From Bacteroidota bacterium (GTDB taxonomy: Bacteria > Bacteroidota > Bacteroidia > Bacteroidales > UBA10428), in contig JAEZZA010000017.1 in NCBI GenBank assembly GCA_023442525.1, positions 310,001 to 374,000 on the forward strand: 64,000 nucleotides of DNA. Direction: 5' to 3'. A model generated the notes under the pieces. The model was not told the origin of the DNA, made no database searches, and saw only the letters and a list, made by a program, of their open reading frames with translations. Shown in pieces: positions 8,464-16,792 of this stretch (position 1 is its first letter; every line of letters starts with the position of its first letter). Both the position numbers and the translations under genes were made by a program.

Positions 8464-9711
8464 TTATTCGGAAAAATTCTGGGCCGTATTCATTTCGTTC
8501 TCAAAGAATAGAGGGGGCATGTACCGGCTGACGTTTGTAGTATAAGATGGACTTACAACTACAGTATAAACAGCAATGAACTGCCATTTATTGTTGCTTT
8601 TATTGAAATAGAAAGATGACTTGTCGGTTAAAGATTTAAAGGGAACAATAAATGAATAGCCGAATTTCAGATCATCATCCGATTTGCACAGGTTGTTTTT
8701 TCTCAGATAAGTTGCCAGCATTCGGTCGGCATGAATGATTGCTTCTCCTTTACGAACATTTTCCATGGACGAAGTGGGCTGAAATTCATCAATTACCACA
8801 ATCTGATCATGCCATTTAAAAACACCACACGGGTTAAGGGTGTCAATGGAAACAACAACCGAACGATCGGTATACCGGGCCAGATCTTTTTCCCTGCCCT
8901 GACGGTCGAGTAGATCCGACATGGCTGAAGCAACCAGCATGCTTTTCTTCTGGAAATACTCGCCGCTCAATGGTGAATTCATCATTTGTGCATAATTAAT
9001 GGTATGCTTAAGGATCTGTTCAGCTTCATTTATATGACTTAAACTATCGCTCTCAACCAGGGGCATGAATACCCTCTCAAAATTCTTTGCGCTGGAAGTA
9101 ATTAAGGCCAGATCGTAATCCGATTGTTCGTCAAAGATCAGAGCCTCGGTTCTTGACCGGTACATTTCAAGCAGTTTGATTGTTTCCTCCAGGTTATTTT
9201 CGCGGGCATATTTTAATGCCAGGTCGATCATTCTGGTGGTCTTCTGATAGGCGGCCAGATTTCCGGGTGAAATCCACTCTTTATACTGTTTGCTCAGATT
9301 GTTTCCTTTCTTAAACAGAGCCTGGTAAAACATTCTTTGCTCCTTAATGAGGCTATAAATCTTTTCCTGGTAATTGTAATAGTATTTTACAGATGCCTGG
9401 TCTTTTCTGAATTCCGATTTTTTAATAGCTTCTTCAACCAAAGCTTTAGCAAGATCCAGGTTTTCGTCAAGAATAAAGCCATTTGCTTTCTTTTCAAAAA
9501 GGGTATGTTCGAGTTCGCGTTGCGCATTCAAATAGCGTGCATCGCGGGTTTGTTTTAACCGGGCAATCTGGGTTTCAAGGGAAGAGATCCGATTGTCGAT
9601 ACTATCAAAGAAAGCAATATGATTCAATGGTGTTACCGTTCGCTGGGCGCTGGTATTCAAACAACCCAGAAAAACGATCGCCATTAAACCTGTTATTACC
9701 CGGTAAGCCAT
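8464..9711 (-). CDS. Exported coiled-coil protein of unknown function
   Basis: A 415-aa protein I do not recognise. It has a signal peptide (residues 1-22, ending TSAQ). Residues 35-75 (SIDNRISSLETQIARLKQ start) and 80-230 are rich in charged helical heptads and look like coiled coil or helical repeats. The C-terminal third contains a CGVFKWHDQIVVIDEF segment and several aromatic strands, suggesting a beta domain. Base composition and codon use look like the neighbours. It lies 72 bp upstream of the msrA start on the same strand and could be periplasmic. Confidence 0.8.
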   Translation of the reverse strand: MAYRVITGLMAIVFLGCLNTSAQRTVTPLNHIAFFDSIDNRISSLETQIARLKQTRDARYLNAQRELEHTLFEKKANGFILDENLDLAKALVEEAIKKSEFRKDQASVKYYYNYQEKIYSLIKEQRMFYQALFKKGNNLSKQYKEWISPGNLAAYQKTTRMIDLALKYARENNLEETIKLLEMYRSRTEALIFDEQSDYDLALITSSAKNFERVFMPLVESDSLSHINEAEQILKHTINYAQMMNSPLSGEYFQKKSMLVASAMSDLLDRQGREKDLARYTDRSVVVSIDTLNPCGVFKWHDQIVVIDEFQPTSSMENVRKGEAIIHADRMLATYLRKNNLCKSDDDLKFGYSFIVPFKSLTDKSSFYFNKSNNKWQFIAVYTVVVSPSYTTNVSRYMPPLFFENEMNTAQNFSE

Positions 9712-9852
9712 TGATCATGTGCTTTGCACGAGGTATACGTTTAGGTTAGGGCAAAGTTGTAAACTTTAGAGATTAAGCGGTTTTAAGTTGATGAAAGGGC
9801 AAAAATATAGGATGGAGTTTGAAACAAACACCAACCTCATATCTCAGACTTC

Positions 9853-10662
9853 TCATGACTGTTCCTTATTCATTCTGCTTTTCAGAATGTTAAGGTCTTT
9901 CTTCAATCCTGCCACCGTACGGATCAGTTCATCTGAAGGAATCATGGGATCGGGAATTTCGGAGCTGATATAATTCACGAATTTCCAGATTTCTTTGATT
10001 TCACTGACGTGGACATCGAAAGGCTCATAAATTGGATTCAGAGAAAAGAGGCGCAATTTATGTTCCGAATCGAGGAGGTTTTCGGCAATTTTAAAAACGA
10101 TGCCTTCATCGATGGTAAGAACTATGTACCCGTGACCGGTTATGATTGAGTTCCAGTCCTGCACAAATTCCCCTGTAACATACGACCCGTCGGGAATAGG
10201 TAGCATGGAATCTCCGTTGAGCTGGAAGGTCCGGTATTTCTTCTGTCGCGAAAGGAAGGGCAAATGGAATATGGGGAGTTCTTTTATGAATTCGGGGTCG
10301 GCAAAACCCGTAGCGTAGCCTGCCTTTGCCTTTTCCGATACCAGTTCGATATTTTCTTCATTGTTATTATTAACGGTAGTGGCAAGAACACGCAGATTGC
10401 TTCCTTTAAGATACACATCACCGCCTCTTTCGAGTTGGGAAAACTGGCTTTCGGTAAGCGTTCGCAGATCGATTTTCAGAAGCGTATCAATGGCCACACC
10501 GTAATACTTTGAAAAGGCAACCAGAGCCTGGATGGTGGGAAGACTGACCTCGTTTTCGTACCCGCTCAGGGTAGAGCGCTTCATGTTCAGAGCAAAAGCC
10601 ACATCGTCTTGCGTGCGTCCTTTGCGTTTACGGAGAAGTTTGATGTTGGAGGAGAAGTACAT
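9853..10662 (-). CDS. LexA/CI-like self-cleaving repressor (XRE HTH + S24 peptidase)
   Basis: Start placed at ATG 10662, giving 269 aa. The longer frame to 10758 runs through heptamer repeats and is unlikely to be coding. Residues 6-60 are a Cro/CI helix-turn-helix (KRKGRTQDDVAFALNMKRST). The C-terminal half is an S24 peptidase domain: a potential Ala-Gly cleavage site at A114-G115 (KAKAGYATG), catalytic Ser in GDSM at S152, and Lys in VFKI at K191, a spacing close to LexA and CI. By analogy it represses until RecA filaments trigger self-cleavage. It faces dinB divergently across 174 bp with tandem dyads, so dinB and the downstream polymerase are its likely targets, plus itself. Confidence 0.9.
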   Translation of the reverse strand: MYFSSNIKLLRKRKGRTQDDVAFALNMKRSTLSGYENEVSLPTIQALVAFSKYYGVAIDTLLKIDLRTLTESQFSQLERGGDVYLKGSNLRVLATTVNNNNEENIELVSEKAKAGYATGFADPEFIKELPIFHLPFLSRQKKYRTFQLNGDSMLPIPDGSYVTGEFVQDWNSIITGHGYIVLTIDEGIVFKIAENLLDSEHKLRLFSLNPIYEPFDVHVSEIKEIWKFVNYISSEIPDPMIPSDELIRTVAGLKKDLNILKSRMNKEQS

Positions 10663-10695
10663 ATTATTAGTTTTTAGATGAATAGATTCTATACA

Positions 10696-10756
10696 GATAC
10701 TGGATACTGGATACATTTTAGTTATATCTGGTATCCAGTATCTGGTATCCAGTATC
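10696..10756. repeat. Inverted GTATCCA heptamer repeats, repressor-dinB spacer
   Basis: The left arm (10696-10714) holds units reading CTGGATA. The right arm (10731-10756) holds the complementary GTATCCA-type units: GTATCCA, GTATCTG, GTATCCA, GTATCAA. The arms can fold into a long imperfect hairpin with a 16-nt loop. The same family recurs at 12402-12510. It lies in the repressor's 5' untranslated region. Confidence 0.8.
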
Positions 10757-10792
10757 AAATTTTATCTTTTTCTTGTAAAGATAATACAAATC

Positions 10793-10842
10793 GATTATAT
10801 TATAATCATAAAATTTGATTATTAAATAATCATTTTATGATT
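10793..10842. promoter_or_regulatory. Tandem operator-like dyads upstream of dinB
   Basis: Three 15-bp perfect dyads overlap the dinB start: GATTATATTATAATC (10793-10807), GATTATTAAATAATC (10817-10831) and AATCATTTTATGATT (10828-10842). The first two share the form GATTATnnnATAATC and their centres are 24 bp apart. The third overlaps the ATG at 10837. This is the expected layout for binding of the dimeric repressor encoded divergently. Confidence 0.6.
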
Positions 10843-12009
10843 TTATCAACAATGGATGGAGGGAATGGATCGGGTCGGAATATCATACATTTCGACCTCG
10901 ACAGCTTTTTTGTGTCGGTTGAGCGGTTGATAAACAAAAAACTTAACGGCAAACCGGTTGTGATTGGCAGCCTTTCGGGGCGCGGTGTGGTTGCAAGCTG
11001 CAGTTACGAAGCGCGAAAGTACGGTGTGCATTCGGCAATGCCCATGAAAATGGCCAGACAGCTCTGTGCCGATGCTATTGTTGTAAGGGGCGACATGGAT
11101 CTATACAGCAAGTATTCGAATATCGTTACCGAAATCATTGCCGAACGAGCGCCGTTATATGAAAAGGCATCGATTGATGAGCATTACATCGATCTTACCG
11201 GAATGGACCGTTTTTTCGGATGCCTGAAGTGGGCACGGGAATTGCGCCGCGAAATTATTAAACAAACGGGACTGCCCATATCATCGGGGTTGTCGGTTAA
11301 CAAAACCGTTTCAAAAATTGCCACCGGTGAAGCCAAACCGAATGGTGAAAAGGAAGTACCCGACGACATGGTGAAGTCTTTTCTCAATCCCCTTTCCATC
11401 AGCCGCATTCCCATGATCGGAGAAAAAACCTTTCACCTTCTCCGTTCGATGGGAGTAGCTACCATTGGTACTTTGGGCCAGATCCCCCCCGAAATGATGC
11501 AAAAAGTGCTGGGCAAGAACGGTATCGATATATGGAAAAAAGCAAACGGCATCGACACCACACCGGTAATACCCTATTGGGAACAGAAATCGATCAGCAC
11601 CGAGCATACATTCGATACCGATACAATCGATATGGTTCTGCTGAATAATACGCTGGTTACCATGGTTGAAAAAATAGCCTGGGAGCTGAGAAAGGACGAA
11701 CGGCTTACTTCGTGTGTAACGGTAAAGATCCGTTACTCGAATTTCGATACTCACACGCTGCAGCAACGAATCCCCTTCACGGCATTTGATCATAAGCTGA
11801 TCGAAATGGCAAAATCGCTTTTTGAAAGGCTTTACCAGCGACGTATGCTGATCAGGCTTATCGGTGTGAAATTCAGTCACCTGGTAAGAGGAACACCCCA
11901 ACTGAACCTTTTCGAAGATACTCCCGAAATGGTAAATCTTTACCGGGAAATCGACCGTATGCGGAAACGCTACGGCCGGGCGGCGGTAATGAGAGCGATT
12001 GGGGCTTAA
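10837..12009 (+). CDS. dinB: Y-family DNA polymerase IV-like translesion polymerase
   Basis: A 390-aa error-prone polymerase that copies past DNA damage. Catalytic acidic residues are in FDLDSFF (D20) and SIDEHYID (D114, E115). The usual Ala after SIDE is His here. The little-finger domain follows, and QLNLF at 355-359 is a canonical beta-clamp-binding motif, followed by a 31-residue basic tail. ATG 10837 is inside an operator-like dyad. ATG 10852 is an alternative start. The order repressor, dinB, small ORF, dnaE suggests a damage-inducible mutagenesis unit. Confidence 0.94.
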   Translation: MILSTMDGGNGSGRNIIHFDLDSFFVSVERLINKKLNGKPVVIGSLSGRGVVASCSYEARKYGVHSAMPMKMARQLCADAIVVRGDMDLYSKYSNIVTEIIAERAPLYEKASIDEHYIDLTGMDRFFGCLKWARELRREIIKQTGLPISSGLSVNKTVSKIATGEAKPNGEKEVPDDMVKSFLNPLSISRIPMIGEKTFHLLRSMGVATIGTLGQIPPEMMQKVLGKNGIDIWKKANGIDTTPVIPYWEQKSISTEHTFDTDTIDMVLLNNTLVTMVEKIAWELRKDERLTSCVTVKIRYSNFDTHTLQQRIPFTAFDHKLIEMAKSLFERLYQRRMLIRLIGVKFSHLVRGTPQLNLFEDTPEMVNLYREIDRMRKRYGRAAVMRAIGA

Positions 12010-12093
12010 ATGCCAGCAGACCAGAGTCAGGCCCCAGGTTCCGAGGGAGCGAGGGAGACGGGGCGAATGCTACATATGAACATGATTCCGGTA

Positions 12094-12109
12094 GCAGTCT
12101 GGAGACTGC
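12094..12109. repeat. Short perfect hairpin after dinB
   Basis: GCAGTCT-GG-AGACTGC is a 7-bp perfect inverted repeat in the 182-bp dinB-12192 spacer. No T-run follows, so a terminator role is doubtful. A 15-nt string (12148-12162, GACTTAGAAGACAGA) further on is repeated exactly at 59167-59181. Confidence 0.5.
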
Positions 12110-12191
12110 GAGTAGCAGCAAAAGGTTTCAGACCATAAGAATTAGGAGACTTAGAAGACAGACTACAAAAAAAACTATAAAGACTAAAAAA

Positions 12192-12401
12192 ATGAACAAG
12201 CGATTATTTTTTCTATCCGCCGAAGGCTGGTTCGAAGAAGAGATCAGCGGCAAATTGCTCAACGCATCGCACGATGAGCTTGTACTATGGGCTTATGCCA
12301 TGATGGAGCGCAAGAATTACCGGAATTACCTGATAACCGATAATCCGAAACAATCCTTAAGAACCGTACTCCCCTACATGCATCTGGATGAAGCAGTGTA
12401 A
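12192..12401 (+). CDS. Small conserved-context ORF between dinB and dnaE
   Basis: A 69-aa acidic protein that I do not recognise. It starts MNKRLFFLSAEGWFEEEI, has no signal peptide or membrane segment, and is predicted mixed helical with a central LWAYAMMERKNYRNY stretch. It is the only ORF between the two polymerase genes, on the same strand, and an A-rich leader precedes it. By position it could be a partner or regulator of the mutagenic polymerases, a slot held by imuA or imuB in other phyla, but there is no sequence evidence for homology. Confidence 0.6.
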   Translation: MNKRLFFLSAEGWFEEEISGKLLNASHDELVLWAYAMMERKNYRNYLITDNPKQSLRTVLPYMHLDEAV

Positions 12402-12510
12402 CTGGATACTGGATTCTGGATACTTGATATAGCCTTAAGTCCAAGCATCTGGTATCCAGTATCCAGTATCCAGCATCCAGCATTCCAGTATCTAGCATCT
12501 AGTATCCAGT
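12402..12510. repeat. GTATCCA heptamer repeat array, upstream of dnaE
   Basis: A left arm with CTGGATA-type units (12402-12426) is followed by about eight degenerate GTATCCA units at 12451-12510 (variants GCATCCA, GCATTCCA, GTATCTA, GCATCTA). The period is 7 nt. The arms are complementary, so the transcript can fold. The array ends a few bases before the dnaE ATG and occupies the place of a ribosome-binding site. Confidence 0.8.
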
Positions 12511-12513
12511 CTC

Positions 12514-15456
12514 ATGTACCTCAACTGTCATTCATATTATAGCCTGCGCTACGGGACCATGCCTGTAGAAAAACTGGTGGCCGAAGCACAAAAAAATCAG
12601 GTTACAGCCATGGCTTTAACCGATATTAATAATACCATGGGGATGATGGACTTTATCGCCGAATGCCGTATGGCACATATAAAACCCATTGCCGGCGTTG
12701 AAGTCAGGGACGACAATCACCATCTGCTGTATATAGCTATCGCTCTCAATAACAAAGGGTTTAGGGAGATAAACGACTTTCTTACCCGGCATAACCTCGA
12801 AAAGATACATCTTCCGGTTCGGGCTCCTTCTTTTGAAAATGTCAGCATAATATATCCGTTTAAGGCCGGAATTCCACTTAAACCTGCCGCAAACGAATTC
12901 ATAGGCATCCGGCCTGGTGAGATCAACAAGCTGGTCACCTCCCGATTTCGTTATTATGAGCAGCAATTGGTAGCCCTGTTGCCGGTAACCTTTGCAAGCA
13001 GAGAAGAATTTGATCTGCACCGCCATCTTCGCGCTATCGATAATAACACGTTGCTGAGTAAAGTCGCAGACACCGATCTTGCATCGGATAAAGATCTCTT
13101 CGTACCCCGTGATTTCATATCGATTTTGTATTCCGATTATCCTCAGATCATCAAAAACACTGAACGTCTGACAGATGAGTGTGAAATAACAATGGATTTC
13201 GACACGGTGAAGAACAAACGGATTTTTACATCCAGCAGGTACGACGACCGTCTGCTTTTAGAAAAACTAGCCCTGGACGGCATGGAGTATCGCTACGGAA
13301 AATCGAACCGGGAAGCACGCCGTAGAATTGAACATGAGCTGGAAGTAATTGACCGGCTGGGATTTTCGTCATATTTCCTTATTACCTGGGATATCATACG
13401 CTATTCGATGAGCCGCGGGTTCTACCATGTCGGCCGTGGAAGCGGTGCCAACAGTATTGTCGCCTATTGCCTCAAAATCACGGATGTGGATCCGATTGAA
13501 CTCAATCTGTACTTTGAACGGTTCATCAATCCCAAACGCTCTTCCCCGCCCGACTTCGACATCGATTTCTCCTGGCGCGACCGCGACGAGGTTCAGGATT
13601 ACATTTTTAAGAGATACGGAAATAAACATACTGCCCTGTTGGGGACAGTGACCACTTTTCGCGACCGGTCGATCTTCAGGGAACTCGGCAAGGTTTACGG
13701 CCTGCCCAAGGAAGAAATCGACCGGCTGGTTGATAATCCGGGATTTTCAGAGTCAAAGGATGAAATTACCGAAAGACTATATAACATTGGTAATCAGCTG
13801 ATGGACTTTCCCAATATCCGCAGTATACATGCAGGAGGAATACTGATTTCGGAGGAACCCATTACCTGCTACACGGCTCTCGACATGCCTCCAAAAGGAT
13901 TCCAGACTACTCAGTTTGATATGTATGTGGCTGAAGCCATAGGTTTTGAGAAGCTTGATATTCTCAGTCAGCGCGGGATCGGACATATCAATGAAAGTGT
14001 GGATATTATCAGGCAAAACAGGGGAATTAAAATCGACGTTCACCGTGTTGCCGAGTTTAAGAAAGATGAACGCGTTAACCGCAGGCTCCACAGCGGTGAG
14101 GCAATCGGTTGTTTTTATATTGAAAGTCCCGCCATGAGGGGACTTCTTAAAAAACTGAAATGCGACAACTACCTTACCCTGGTTGCCGCAAGCTCCATTA
14201 TACGGCCGGGAGTAGCCAAATCAGGAATGATGAAGGAATACATTAAGAGGTTTCACGATCCCTTAAACATCAATTACCTGCACCCGGTGATGGAAGACCA
14301 GCTCAAAGAAACATTCGGCGTAATGGTGTACCAGGAAGATGTCATTAAAATATGTCATCATTTCGCCGGACTTGATCTTGCTGATGCGGATATTCTCCGT
14401 CGTGCCATGGCCGGCAAGTACCGATCAAAGGGCGAGTTTGAACGGATTCGCCAGAGGTTTTTCGATAACTGCCGTGAAAGAGGATATACCGAAGCCCTCA
14501 CAGCCGAAGTGTGGCGCCAGGTTGCCTCGTTTGCAGGCTACGCGTTTTCAAAGGCCCACTCGGCATCTTACGCGGTGGAAAGCTACCAGAGCCTTTACCT
14601 GAAAACATATTATCCGATGGAATTCATGGTGGCGGTAATCAATAATTTCGGCGGTTATTACCGTACCTGGGTTTATTTTAACGAAGCCAAACGTTGCGGG
14701 GCAACTGTCAACCTGCCCTGTGTGAACAAGAGTACAATCCGAACGTGTATTTATGACTCTGATATCTATACCGGATTTATACATATAGCCAACCTTGAAT
14801 CGCGTGTAGCTGAAAATATTGTCACCGAACGAAATCATAACGGAGACTTCAAAAGCCTCGAGGATTTTATCAGCCGGGTTCCGGCAGGCATTGAACAACT
14901 CGTTATTCTCATTCGCCTTAACGCGTTCCGGTTCACCGGCAAGACCAAAAAGGAACTGTTGTGGGATGCACACATGCTTTTGGGAAATACCAACCGTGAT
15001 AATGGTATGCCCATGCTCTTCAACGAAAAACCCCGCGAATTCCGCCTGCCCGAACTTGAACAAACGCAGATTGAAGATGCCTACGATGAAATTGAACTCC
15101 TTGGATTCCCGATTACTCTAAGTAGTTTCGATCTGCTGGAGACATCATATCGCAGTAAGATAAAAGCATGTGATCTTATTAAACACGTTGGGCGAAAGAT
15201 CAGGATACTGGGCGACCTGGTAACCATTAAATATGTTCATACTGTTAAGGGCGAATGGATGCATTTCGGATGCTTCCTGGATATGGAAGGTGAATTCTTC
15301 GACTCGGTGAATTTCCCGAATTCTCTGAAGGAATATCCTTTCAGGGGTTATGGGGTTTATCTCATCCTTGGAACGGTAACAGAAGAATTCGGTTTTCCCA
15401 GTATTACAGTGGAAAAAATGGCCAAGCTTCCCTTCCGTAGGGATCCCAGATACTAA
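12514..15456 (+). CDS. dnaE2: DnaE2-like error-prone DNA polymerase III alpha subunit
   Basis: A 980-aa C-family polymerase, shorter than a replicative DnaE (about 1160 aa). Residues 1-70 are a PHP domain that has lost metal ligands: LNCHS replaces HxHS and TDIN replaces TDHN. The polymerase core has PDFDIDF (346-352; D349 and D351 catalytic) and KLDIL (D482, third catalytic Asp). An OB-fold follows near residues 895-960 and the protein then ends, lacking the C-terminal tau-binding region. Length, ending and linkage to dinB and an S24 repressor match the damage-induced DnaE2/ImuC role, not replication. It is probably cotranscribed with dinB. Confidence 0.88.
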   Translation: MYLNCHSYYSLRYGTMPVEKLVAEAQKNQVTAMALTDINNTMGMMDFIAECRMAHIKPIAGVEVRDDNHHLLYIAIALNNKGFREINDFLTRHNLEKIHLPVRAPSFENVSIIYPFKAGIPLKPAANEFIGIRPGEINKLVTSRFRYYEQQLVALLPVTFASREEFDLHRHLRAIDNNTLLSKVADTDLASDKDLFVPRDFISILYSDYPQIIKNTERLTDECEITMDFDTVKNKRIFTSSRYDDRLLLEKLALDGMEYRYGKSNREARRRIEHELEVIDRLGFSSYFLITWDIIRYSMSRGFYHVGRGSGANSIVAYCLKITDVDPIELNLYFERFINPKRSSPPDFDIDFSWRDRDEVQDYIFKRYGNKHTALLGTVTTFRDRSIFRELGKVYGLPKEEIDRLVDNPGFSESKDEITERLYNIGNQLMDFPNIRSIHAGGILISEEPITCYTALDMPPKGFQTTQFDMYVAEAIGFEKLDILSQRGIGHINESVDIIRQNRGIKIDVHRVAEFKKDERVNRRLHSGEAIGCFYIESPAMRGLLKKLKCDNYLTLVAASSIIRPGVAKSGMMKEYIKRFHDPLNINYLHPVMEDQLKETFGVMVYQEDVIKICHHFAGLDLADADILRRAMAGKYRSKGEFERIRQRFFDNCRERGYTEALTAEVWRQVASFAGYAFSKAHSASYAVESYQSLYLKTYYPMEFMVAVINNFGGYYRTWVYFNEAKRCGATVNLPCVNKSTIRTCIYDSDIYTGFIHIANLESRVAENIVTERNHNGDFKSLEDFISRVPAGIEQLVILIRLNAFRFTGKTKKELLWDAHMLLGNTNRDNGMPMLFNEKPREFRLPELEQTQIEDAYDEIELLGFPITLSSFDLLETSYRSKIKACDLIKHVGRKIRILGDLVTIKYVHTVKGEWMHFGCFLDMEGEFFDSVNFPNSLKEYPFRGYGVYLILGTVTEEFGFPSITVEKMAKLPFRRDPRY

Positions 15457-15473
15457 ATATTATTGTCGTAATT

Positions 15474-16217
15474 CTACTGCTCCAGTGCTTTGAAATTCCA
15501 CTTACTGAAATCGGTTGATGCCTCTGCCCTTTCCTCTAATCCATCCTCCAGATCGGGGAAAAAGTCGATCCCAGTGATTTTTTCCACTTCGTCAACAGAT
15601 ATCGCGTATGCTTTGAGAGATCCGGTTGCCAGGTTATTCCGGAATACGAAACCTATCGCCCTCTCTCCGCTGACGTCGAGTACAACTTTATAGTAGCGTA
15701 AGGGAATGCTGATTTTATTCGGTCCAAAGGTGCCGAACGGAGCGTCGGTTAAAACAGGTCCGCAGGCAATATAGAGTGTATTTCCTTCTTTTGCCCATTC
15801 ACGTACCAGAAGTTCCAGTTTCTTCCAGATGTTCTTGTTGAAAACGGGCTTATGTGGTACCGTATTGGATGTTAAAAATGTCTCCTGTGCCGCTGCCGGA
15901 GATATTACCAGATCTTCGGGGGGTACCAGTTGACCCATGATGAATCCAGCATCCTTGTAATCCTTTACCGACGCCGAACCGGTTGTTACAAGAGGATCTT
16001 CGATATACTTTTCCTTATATGTGCCTGTTGCTTTAGCCTGTTCAGCCGTTAAACGGTAGGCAGCCCATGATGGCAGCTCATAACCCTCGTTATACGACAG
16101 GGTAAACATTTGATGTTTTACCTGTTGCTCACGTGGCATGGCTGAAGGGATTTCATACTGCTGGGCGAAGGCACCGACAATAATCAAAGAAAAGAATACA
16201 GACAGAAACGATTTCAT
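15474..16217 (-). CDS. Exported NUC1-family protein with lost catalytic His
   Basis: A 247-aa protein with a signal peptide (residues 1-18, ending AFAQ) and the fold motifs of the DNA/RNA non-specific endonuclease (NUC1) family. The DRGH active-site segment aligns with GFIMGQLVPP (91-100), in which Gln96 replaces the catalytic His and the Arg is also gone. The second motif is kept: TSNTVP at 116-121, FNKNIW at 126-131 with N127, and E135. It is therefore probably inactive as a nuclease, while the reading frame is intact and the rest is conserved, suggesting a retained binding or structural role. It follows the unknown 16231-16788 gene by 13 bp on the same strand. Confidence 0.85.
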   Translation of the reverse strand: MKSFLSVFFSLIIVGAFAQQYEIPSAMPREQQVKHQMFTLSYNEGYELPSWAAYRLTAEQAKATGTYKEKYIEDPLVTTGSASVKDYKDAGFIMGQLVPPEDLVISPAAAQETFLTSNTVPHKPVFNKNIWKKLELLVREWAKEGNTLYIACGPVLTDAPFGTFGPNKISIPLRYYKVVLDVSGERAIGFVFRNNLATGSLKAYAISVDEVEKITGIDFFPDLEDGLEERAEASTDFSKWNFKALEQ

Positions 16218-16230
16218 GAGAATCCAGCTG

Positions 16231-16788
16231 TTACTTCCAGTGAAAATGTATTTCAGTTGCGGATTCGCCTTTCGAAAGGTGTTTCTTTATTTCATACACC
16301 GGCTCATTGCAATTGGCAAGCTCCAGGGCTTTTCTGGTCCATCCGGCAATCCGGTATTCAATGGCCTCGTCAATGCGGTCAAATTTCAGGATACTGAGAA
16401 TGGCGTCGTTCGATCCGGTTATAGAGGCCTCAATCTCACTGGGTTCATAGAATGTGGTGAATATCTTGGATGCCCTTTGCAGAAGAAACTGGGGCGAAGC
16501 TATTAAAAGAAATACCTTATAAAAACCTTTCAGACTTAATTCGGCGCTCCAACTACCCAGTTCGTCACCTCCCCTTCTACAATCGCCCCGGTAACACAAT
16601 TCCATAATTTTCTGTACCGGAATGGCATAAGCTTCGTTATAAGGATACCAGGCAGTGGCATCGATGGTGGCGCTATAGATTTTTTTGGAATCTGGTGTTA
16701 ACGAATTAAGCCATTTTTCATAGAGTTCCGGGAATCGTGCTTTGACAAAATCTCTCGTGGTCCTTAGGGCAGTACCTTTGACTTGCAT
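16231..16788 (-). CDS. Conserved hypothetical protein, 185 aa
   Basis: Not recognised with certainty. It starts with VKGTALRTTRDFVKARFPEL, continues with a helical segment around WLNSLTPDSKKIY, then WYPYNEAY and CYRGDCRRGGDELG, and a beta-like C-terminal half ending in EIHFHWK. This organisation recalls heme-NO-binding/V4R-like or DUF2378-type proteins, which is only a weak resemblance. It has no signal peptide. The gene lies between sucD and the NUC1-family gene, 4 bp after the sucD stop, so all three are probably transcribed together. Confidence 0.75.
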   Translation of the reverse strand: MQVKGTALRTTRDFVKARFPELYEKWLNSLTPDSKKIYSATIDATAWYPYNEAYAIPVQKIMELCYRGDCRRGGDELGSWSAELSLKGFYKVFLLIASPQFLLQRASKIFTTFYEPSEIEASITGSNDAILSILKFDRIDEAIEYRIAGWTRKALELANCNEPVYEIKKHLSKGESATEIHFHWK

Positions 16789-16792
16789 ATTA

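Noticed and set aside
9712..9852. Possible small gene in the gap before the S24 repressor gene
   Set aside because: The 61-aa frame overlaps the repressor coding end on the other strand and has no motifs.
11311..11901. 196-aa ORF on the minus strand opposite dinB
   Set aside because: Lies inside the Y-polymerase core, no recognisable domain.
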